Positions 56,193 to 64,000 of a stretch of DNA of 64,000 bases are shown one piece after another. The stretch comes from Ascaphus truei (lineage: Eukaryota > Chordata > Amphibia > Anura > Ascaphidae): NCBI GenBank assembly GCA_036426205.1, contig CM071568.1, positions 49,755,045 to 49,819,044 of the forward strand. The letters run 5' to 3'. The translations under genes were made by a program, and so were the position numbers. The notes under the pieces are model-generated. The model was not told the DNA's origin. It saw nothing but the letters and a program-made list of their open reading frames with translations, and made no database searches. The stretch's first letter is position 1. Each line of letters starts with the position of its first letter.

Positions 56193-57253
56193 CCGGACCT
56201 CAAATCAGCGAGGTTCTGCTCCGGAGACCCCCTGCTACAATACACTAGTATTAAGTTTTATATTAAAAATGTTTGATCTGGTGAGATTTGCACAGGGAGA
56301 AGCGTCTCTCTCTCTCTCTCTCTGCAGAAGAAAGAAATCGCCGGGTGAGCCCTTTTCAGAGAGGCGATTATGACGTCGCCGGCTACTCGCCAGTTTTGCA
56401 AATGTTGCTATCAAGGTATTCTGGGTTTTATGCATACGGTGATAGCAACGCAGTCAAAAAAGGCGATTTAAACAACCCCGCGATTTTTTTTCACCGCTAT
56501 GTGCGTAGGCCCCATGGTCGGACGCAAATGTATTGATTTTATCACAGCTTTGTGAATAGGCCCAAGAGTGAGAGGTGACCATATGCCAAAATATGTAACT
56601 TGAAAAAGGGTACCATTATAATAGGGGCATCCCTGTTTGTTACTGGAATACAGGAATATCCTCTTCATTTTAGATACAAGACAGATGTGCTCTGCTTTTT
56701 GTATCATCACACTAATATATATGTGGTTCATCCCCAGTTAAATTCCTTCCTAAAGGGCCTGGGAAACTCAAACACACACACACAAAAATATTTTTTAACA
56801 AGTCAAGACAAATAGAACGGAAACTGCATGTAACTTGCAATAAGTCAGAAAAACAAAAATATACTCTAAAATTAATTTATTCTGAAATGTCAACTCGTTG
56901 CCACTCAAACCAGATGACATGTTTATAAATGTCATCTTGCACAAGGTATTACTGCAGTCAGCCATCCTACAATCAGACACAAGGGGGATGGAGTGCTCAC
57001 TCATTACAGATGTCTGGCCATTTGTTCCCAAGAGTCTCTGAGAGAGGATGTCTGTATTATTTAATGGTAGCACAATTAAAGATATGCCAATGTTCACATA
57101 AATGGGCTGTTATTGTATTAAATGTTGAACAAATGTGGCAGTGGCAACAAATGGAGCCAAAAAGGTTAAAGGAGAAATGAAAATAAATATTTTAAATGTA
57201 TGTACTTTAGGATAAATCACAAGACGGCAAAGAACCAACCCAGCTGGTGTTAC
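56193..57253. other. No recognised gene
   Basis: It has a short (TC)n at 56305-56322 and otherwise unassigned DNA. Confidence 0.4.
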
Positions 57254-57329
57254 CTGCCTTTCGCCGACACTCGTGTGCACTGAGTGCAGATCAGAGCTGA
57301 CATTGCTATCCATATCCTTCGGAGTCTGA
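57254..57329 (-). CDS. Weak candidate internal exon, 76 bp
   Basis: On the minus strand a CTAAC branch-like word and TGCTGCAG acceptor precede a 76-bp stretch open in one frame (QTPKDMDSNVSSDL then HSVHTSVGERQ), followed by CAG|GTAACA, a good donor. The splice signals and clean frame are suggestive, but the length is short and I do not recognise the peptide. It would lie upstream of the 53217 candidate in the same orientation. Confidence 0.28.
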
Positions 57330-58714
57330 CTGCAGCATGTTAGGGAATTACCTTATAACACACATCTGAACCTACACTCATACCTGGGCCTCACAGCCAC
57401 GTTGAATTCTACCAGAAGGGTGTAGCTGTTAAATTATATGTGTTTCCAAGTTTCTTTTTCATAAAAGTCTTTTCATCATAGATGAGCTGGGCTTTTTAAG
57501 CACAAATTATTGGACTGTCATTTACAAACCTCAACCGTTTAGTTTTTTTGTTTTTTTTCAACAAACCCCAGGATTTTATCAGCCTCCCTACATGTATTGC
57601 ATGTTCAGGTGAAAAGTAAATTTTTTTCATCGTTTAGAACTGATTGTAATGGGTATCCCCTTTAGTCTACGGTTACAGAAACTTTAGTATTGGGAATCCT
57701 GCTATTATCGTGGTCCCCGGGTCAAAAAACAGTGGCAATTTAATGTTCTGGAACGAAACCCCATTAAGTTTTCATGGGATATTAATTTCAAAAAAGGAAA
57801 ACAATAAAGGCAACAAGGAAAGTTTTGAGTAACTATGAAATCTAAGAGGCGTATGCAGGTTTGAGTAACAATGAAATGTATTGTAATAGGTGTATGAAGG
57901 TTCGAGAAACAATGAAATGTTACTAACTCGTCATACGCATGTTCACAGTGCCAAACACATGTAACATTGATAGCACATGGCTCAGTATAGTGGGACATTT
58001 AGGAATTGAGATGCTTTTGACACTCTTTGTAACTGTTTGCTGCAGCAGAATGACTTTGATGACTTTCGTAATCCGTCATCCTCTCGTAATATATAGCACT
58101 GTACTAGAAGTGGTAGGGAGGTTGAATGGTTCCAGCCTCAGGAAGAAGGAAAGATTTCTAAACATGTTACCCTCTGATTTATGTCAGATAGAAACCAGAA
58201 ACTCAGACTTCCATTCAGTGCTGCAACATTATACAGTAAATGTCATCCAAAGGTCCTCTGCATTAGATTCATTAAAAGCTTTTATTTTGATCATATAGAT
58301 AAAGTTCATAATGAGATAAAGAATAGTTGTGTCTCTTGTATTTACTGTAACTAAAAGTATCAGCCTCTGCAGTTTCTATGTAAAAAATCATTCATTCACT
58401 TTTTTGTTACATTTAAGTATAATCAAATAAATTGATTTATTTGCATAATGTTGGACGGTGTGGAAGATGTGGTTTAGCAGTGTACAAATCATTGACTTTT
58501 TTTTAAGTGTTAAGCAAAGATTTAAAATGAAGAAAGGAATGGTGCATATTAGTGTTCTGTTTTTTTCTTGGGATGGGAATGTAAGTATTTTATCACATTT
58601 TTTTTCTTCGATCTACAGACACTGTAAAATAAAAATAATTCTCGCTTCAGAGCAGCGGTCCCTGCTGCTCATTTCTGGGAGGGGAATCTTTTCTTTCATT
58701 ATTATTTGAACGGA
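57330..58714. other. No recognised feature
   Basis: Non-coding DNA with an imperfect local repetition of GAGTAACAATGAAATGT-like words near 57826-57920. Confidence 0.4.
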
Positions 58715-58965
58715 GAGGTTCTCAGAGCTGATCTATGGTCTACCAACTTCCAAAGACACCTTGATTCCCAAGTTATAAAATGGCCACCGGTTTCAGCCGG
58801 GCTCCGGGGGCTAATAGAAAGGTACAACATCATCAGGTAATGACATGGTGACGTTTCTATTCGTGACCCCGTGGTCCCCGCAGGTTAGGGGATCTCTGTT
58901 CAGCTCCCGGGAATGCCCCGGTATCGGCACATTCAAAAAAAAATACTAAGAAAGCGAGGACTACT
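58715..58965. repeat. Diverged foldback-family copy
   Basis: CAGAGCTGATCTATGG, AAATGGCCACCGG and TGTTCAGCTCCCGGGA with GTGACCCCGTGGTCCCC resemble the 55783 family, but the arms are only partly paired. Confidence 0.4.
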
Positions 58966-59279
58966 TTAAGATATGTTATGCTGATTCATCCATGTGATTT
59001 TTCCTTTTCTGTACATTATATATTTTGCAAAGATGAATTTTATTGAGAATTGCACTACACCTATTTTTCTTTTATCAGCAATAAAAGCTCAATGTCAATG
59101 TCAGTTCAAACCAATTTTTCAGTAGTTGGCTTGTGGAGCAATCAGAAGCTCAATGAGCACATTTTGAGAGTGGGTAAGCTTGTATTGTAACCCCCTTATG
59201 TTACACATGCCATATATTGGCAGTACGTTACATTTCTTCCTCCCCAGTTTATTCACAGTAAAATGTAACTATTAGCCCA

Positions 59280-59620
59280 CGGCCATAGTAAGCGTGATGG
59301 CGCGAGAGACATTGCACGACGCAAACAGAAGCCTGGAAGGCAATGCGCACAGCTATAGTGCGCGCAACAGCGCAACCAATTTTTGCGAGACAGAATCTTT
59401 AGATTTTTCGCGCGATCGCCGGGTCACGTATGCGGTTCAGCCAATGAGGGCGAACCGCTCACGTGACATCACAGGCTCGCCCCCAAACATTGAATTGGAG
59501 CTGGTCTTGGTCGCGTCTCCTCCTCCAGACCCCACAAGCCACGGATCGCTTGTGCTGCAGGCGCGCATGACATCACGCGCTCAGTCGCGCATGCACGCAG
59601 GCCTACTATGTACAAGTCCT
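59280..59620. mobile_element. GC-rich DNA element related to 46365-46950
   Basis: CCACGGCCATAGTAAGCGTG at the left and CACGCAGGCCTACTATG at the right look like decayed inverted ends. The internal hairpin GCGGTTCAGCC/GGGCGAACCGC (59432-59442 and 59448-59458) and the flanking CACGTGAC words match 46561-46605. Confidence 0.55.
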
Positions 59621-61204
59621 TATGCTTCAAACTCAGTGGCAGCTGTGTGATAAAACATAATACAGTCATGACTACATACACAGTATTTCCTTTTCAATGG
59701 AGATTGGGGTGAGATAGCAGAATAAAGCCAGATATAAAAAGTGCTGAGCAATATGCACTGCAGCTATTAGGTATTTGTAACAGCAAGAAAAATGTCAGAA
59801 AATTCACATATTGTTAAAAGTAATTGATGTATTGTAAAATCAGTGTTTTATTATATATTATTATTACATCCATGTTGTTAGGAAACACAATGGTTACTAA
59901 CTCATCATCAATTCTGGCAGACATATTTCCATGGAACGTTTCAGCTATCATAAACTTCTGTTCAAGCAAACAAACCACTCATTTATTGCTGTACTCATTT
60001 CCAGTAACAGAAGGTGGCAAGTCACTCTGCTGATACATCACATCTGAAGCTTTTGTCCAACTGTGGTTTATTGAAGTCCCTATTATAATTATGCTGTGTT
60101 GGTTTACAATATAAAAGTGTACAATGCATGCCAACTGATTTCTTAAAGATCCATACAGATTTTTATTTTTTTTAAAGGACCACTGTATAACAACAAACTA
60201 GAGTGCTCACTCAAGGAGGAATTACAGGGAGCCTGATACAGAGTTATCATTCCTCTACCAGACCAGCGGGCCAATACAAAATAAGCTGGGGGAGATTTAC
60301 TAAAGGGCAGTCCAGACAACAACACCCCTCAAGCCCCCTGTAGCCACCGGGCCCAGGACACTTGTCTCAGCTCTTCCCCTCCCCTCCCCCCCTCCCCACC
60401 CCCACACCCTCACTATCAGCAGACCTGTGAATTTGTGGAAGATAAGGTAAAATTGCTTAGCTGAGAAAAATGCCGTCGTCATACTGTAGTTGACCATTAA
60501 TCTGAAGCTAGCTAAAGAGGCTCAAAAGGTGGATGGCATAGACACTTCGGGACCACAGTTAGATATTATGGGGCAATGATTTTACTTGATTAATGACCAA
60601 ATCTTTGAAATGGCTAAAGTGACTCTTTTCACTAATGAATGACAGGGTCAGGGTTTACCTTTAAAGGCGCTGAGCGCTACAATCTGTACTGTGATAAAAT
60701 TAGGCATTAAATTCTTGTAAGAAGTCTGCAGAAAAAGAAGTCTAAAACCCTTTGGATAGAAATACTTTCAGGATCATCCTCGTGACAATCGCAACATTTT
60801 AAAAAAGACGCACTATATTTATACTTTGTATGTTGATAAAAAAAATAATGAACCTGGAGAAGAATGTGAATCACAGAATGCAAAACGCTTCCTCTTTCTA
60901 ATCTCTGCCTCTCAAATTCTACATCAATAATGTCAACCTTTCTAGGTACAGATGCAACATTGTTCCCTGGGAAATTAGATATTTCCTTAATTGAAGTGCC
61001 TAAGAAAGACCCGCTGCTAGGTTGATTAGATCCGTGAACCATGTCCAAAAATGGGATGATGACTATTACAGGTGACAAATGTTGCAGGTTGATCTGTGGA
61101 CATACCTACCTCTGGACCTGATGCTGAAATATGTCTGTATGTAATGACCATTCTCCTTCAGATACTGGACTGCAGCTGAGGAAATATGCTTTGATATTTA
61201 AAGG
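59621..61204. other. No recognised gene
   Basis: Mostly unassigned. 60310-60400 (CAACACCCCTCAAG to CCCCTCCCC) is C-rich. The minus-strand frame at 60707-61078 is not recognised. Confidence 0.4.
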
Positions 61205-61212
61205 TGAACAGA

Positions 61213-61445
61213 CTAAGGGCCCCTTATGCTATAAGCCTCGATAAGCCACTTATCGAGGCCTACTGCTATTCAGTAAGCCTCGATAAGTGGTCGATAAAAG
61301 TCTTTTCCTGAATTTTTTTTTCTCCAAAAAAAAAAAAAAAATCGGCAGGAGAGCCGCAATAAGCCACTTATCGGCAGGTTTTCACATTCATGCAATTCTA
61401 GTAGCCTCGAGTAGGTTATCGGGGCTAATCGAGGCTTTAGAATGG
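61213..61445. mobile_element. Palindromic MITE-like element
   Basis: CCTCGATAAG (61236-61245) is exactly complementary to CTTATCGAGG (61249-61258), and the same words recur at 61276 and 61355. The outer words CTATAAGCCTCGAT and ATCGAGGCTTTAG are inverted. No coding capacity. An A/T-rich run at 61310-61342 lies inside. Confidence 0.6.
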
Positions 61446-61754
61446 CGATTTCCTCTTAAAATCCTCCTGCCAGGAAAAATTGGTGTGAAGGTGGTGAGAA
61501 CCTGCTGATAAGGCTAAGGCCCCGCTGCCTTAACCACGCGCCCGCACTGCAGACAGGTGGCACGTGGAGAGGCACTTGGGGCTTTTTCCGGTCCAAAGGG
61601 ACCATTTTTGCGAGCGGGGGGGTGTGTGGCCAAAACGGGGGGGGGCACAGCCATGACGTGGGGGGGGGCGTGGCCATGATGTGAGGGGGCGGGACCGCCC
61701 ATCAGCCCCTCAACTCCTCAGCTGTTCAGCCCCTCAGCCCCTCAACCGCTGAGC

Positions 61755-62105
61755 CCCTCAAATCCTCAACTCCTCACACACAGACACGCACTCAGGCACA
61801 CAAACAGACAGGCACTCAGGCACACACATACACACACACAGACAGGCACTCACACATACATACACACAGATACACACACACACACATACACACACACACA
61901 CACAGATACACACACACACATACATACACACACACACAGATACACACACACACACACACACACACACAGATACACAAACACACACACAGATACACACACA
62001 CACAGATACACACACACATACACTCACACACACACAGATACACACACACACACAGATACACACATACATACACACACAAACACACACACAAAGATACACA
62101 CAGGA
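61755..62105. repeat. CA-rich compound microsatellite
   Basis: CACACA runs with interspersed GATACACA, GACAGGCACTC and ATACATAC units. The long Cys/Val frames on the minus strand are artefacts. Confidence 0.95.
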
Positions 62106-62489
62106 GAGCAGTGGAGAGCAGAGATGGATGTGAGTAACTGGGGGAGGAGGGGAAGGGGGGAGGAAAGGCATGCGATCCATGCAGGACAGGCAAATGTACA
62201 ACTAACTCCCCCCCCCCAGCACCCCCTCCCCCTACCTTCTCCTATCACCCGGGGCAGAAGGGGACTGGACACCGCGCAGCCACCAGCAGGCAGAGGAGCA
62301 AGGAGCGAGAAGGCAGACACACACACTCACTGTGTGCTCTGCACAAAGCGGAAGCCCCGCCCCCGGCTTCCTCTCTGCCTGCAGCCAATCCCCTGCGGCC
62401 CGGCCAGCATGAAGGAGGGATAATGGGGAGGGGAGGCATAATCGGAGGTATAATCGGAGGGATGGTGGGGAGGGATAATCACGGTGCCC

Positions 62490-62600
62490 CTCTAGGCAAA
62501 CCAGGGCGCCACGGCGCACAGATTCGGAACCACTGGGCTGGGCCGCAAATATGTTCGTTGTGGGCCGCATGCGGTCCGCGAGTTTGACATGCTTGACCTA
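62490..62600. mobile_element. Remnant ends of hAT-type elements
   Basis: GCGCACAGATTCGGAACCACTG (62515-62536 in pieces) reads on the minus strand as a CAGTGGTTCCGAAT hAT end. GCGGTCCGCGAGTTTGACATG just after it reads as CATGTCAAACTCGCGG, another common hAT end. Only single ends are present. Confidence 0.5.
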
Positions 62601-63607
62601 AGCCAATGGAAAAAAGTACCATTAGGTAGGTAGGAGTCAATTGGGATCCACCTGTCCGTCCGAAGGAGACACCGCCAACAGCGCAACATCAAAAACATAA
62701 AATGTATAATAAATGTATACATAATCATAGTAACCAACGGTACCAATTTCTTCTAAGAGCACACTTATTTAACAACCATGCTTTTCCTCCTAAAAAGGTC
62801 ATAATGGTTAAAAATACAATCATCTAAATACTATATAGACACTTTTGTAGCCATGTGTAAAATTGGTGTACATAGCTCTTTCATGCTGGCAGTAATCCTG
62901 GTAAGTATGCAGGGTTGCCAGTAACAATCATGGAGGTTTGCCCTCAAACCCTGGTGAGGTGTCACAGGGGCCAATCTGAGATTGGGTCAGGAGTGTCCAG
63001 AAAACCCGTTACACTTGTATGAAAAGCCTTAATCTAGATAGGCAACAGTAATGCAATTTAAAGCAGAAAATAAGGTAACCGTAGTATATCAGACCCCAAT
63101 AATTAAAACCAAACCATTCTAAACCCCTACAACACCATTAGAAAAAAATCAATAATATTAAATATACCTGGAAAAAACCTGAACCAACTAAAAAAAATAT
63201 ATATATATTTTTGTGTTTTTGTGTTTATTTTTTCAATACACTTGTTTGTTCACTTCTGGAGTGCTGCCTGCTGATTTCTTTTCCAAACGGTATCGTATTG
63301 CTTATTCTTCATTATAGGATCTGCACCCACACCAGTGACTATTATTACGGAGTGCTTTTTGTTCTTTTTCTATGATATATATATATATATATATGAAGTT
63401 TAAAAATTATTTAAGTAATTGTTATCATTTCAGCACAACAGTTAGGTTTGATTTTTATATATATTTTTTAAGGGTAGTGTGCTGTCAGAGTTGTACCAGA
63501 CACCACATAACTAGTTATATTATTTTATAAGTTTGTGCTTTATGTTTGGTGCATATATATATATTATTTTATAAGTTTATAAATATGTGTGTGTGTGTGT
63601 GTGTATA
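62601..63607. other. No recognised gene; microsatellites at the right
   Basis: It includes (TA)n at 63370-63394 and (TG)n at 63585-63606. Otherwise unassigned. Confidence 0.5.
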
Positions 63608-64000
63608 TGTAACCCTGCTTCCCCCCTTCCCCCAGACTCTACGGTGGTGTCTAGGGTGCATGAGGGCAGATTACATGCGGTGTGGTGCATACCTGTGAGG
63701 AACAGGAGGGCCTGAGCTTCCCGCGATGTTATTGGGGAGCCAGGACCGGCCTTCTGGTGTGGTAGCCTCCATGATCTCTTAGTGGTGCAGCGCCTCCATC
63801 TTCTATACTCCCAGGAATATGGGACAGGACCTGTATAGAAGAACCCCTTGGGTCCCAGGGTAATAGCTTCCAATTCACACACAGTCTTTGGTAACAAAGG
63901 ATAGTCTCTTTTATTGGCAGATCAGCAACTCCCAACGGTAATGGCGTCCAGCAGCCGCAACAACAACAGCCAAGCTGTACTTATTACTCCGCTCCCCTCA
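63608..64000 (-). mobile_element. LTR of family X, minus strand, cut by window edge
   Basis: TGTAACCCTGCTTCCCC (complement of the LTR 3' end) is followed by TGGTGCATACCTGTGAGG, GTGGTGCAGCGCCTCCATCT and TCTCTTTTATTGGCAGATC (complement of a poly(A) signal region), all shared with the copies at 18218 and 20528. The U3 part lies beyond the window. Confidence 0.7.

Noticed and set aside
61758..62201. Cys/Val-rich frames of over 120 codons
   Set aside because: Translations of a CA microsatellite.
1..64000. CRISPR arrays, operons, bacterial promoters, tRNA and rRNA genes
   Set aside because: None seen. Tandem arrays present have no spacer structure, and the sequence is eukaryotic transposon-rich DNA.

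Overview
This window looks like repeat-dense, intron/intergenic-type DNA of a vertebrate nuclear genome, most probably an amphibian (frog). The reasons are a Sushi-ichi-type Ty3/Gypsy element with chromodomain, long L2-clade LINEs, L1 LINEs with separate ORF1 and ORF2, a Penelope-like element (PLE) with GIY-YIG endonuclease, several hAT non-autonomous elements, a Helitron end, long microsatellites and no dense host genes. The taxon is an inference. No intact host protein gene, rRNA, tRNA or CRISPR array was recognised. Nearly all coding-looking DNA is transposon-derived and broken by stops, frameshifts or later insertions.

0-8.4 kb: the window opens in the last bases of an endogenous retrovirus. 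Its polypurine tract and 3' LTR (15-444 and 7178-7346) are split by a full-length Ty3/Gypsy element (445-7177), whose gag is in turn split by a solo LTR of a third family (1591-2359). This is a three-level nest with target-site duplications (TSDs). The Gypsy gag/pol junction holds a slippery heptamer plus an H-type pseudoknot, and a second Gypsy copy at 28.7 kb keeps the same fold with compensatory base changes. An L2 3' fragment follows.

8.4-20.5 kb: unassigned AT-rich DNA, a hAT MITE, a minus-strand Gypsy pol scrap, an L2 fragment split by a reverse-oriented solo LTR, a nearly full-length minus-strand L2 (13.97-17.5 kb), tandem repeats of 31 bp and about 80 bp, an LTR-like block and a second hAT MITE.

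20.5-32.6 kb: several copies of one LTR family (also at 18.2 and 63.6 kb), a hAT element with perfect 8-bp TSD, a solo LTR with TAGG TSD, the second Gypsy copy (27.9-29.66 kb), then a PLE flanked by a 16-bp duplication and carrying a degenerate hammerhead-ribozyme-like fold.

32.6-52.4 kb: a minus-strand L1 (ORF2, a 3-kb C-rich inter-ORF region with tandem units, ORF1); two copies of one LINE fragment, one filled by a solo LTR and one empty; a hammerhead ribozyme candidate; GC-rich DNA elements; a second L1 whose 3' part is inverted in place; a Helitron 3' end around a minisatellite.

52.4-64 kb: mostly unassigned DNA with palindromic foldback repeats, GC-rich and palindromic MITEs, microsatellites, two weak candidate exons on the minus strand, and an LTR running off the right edge.
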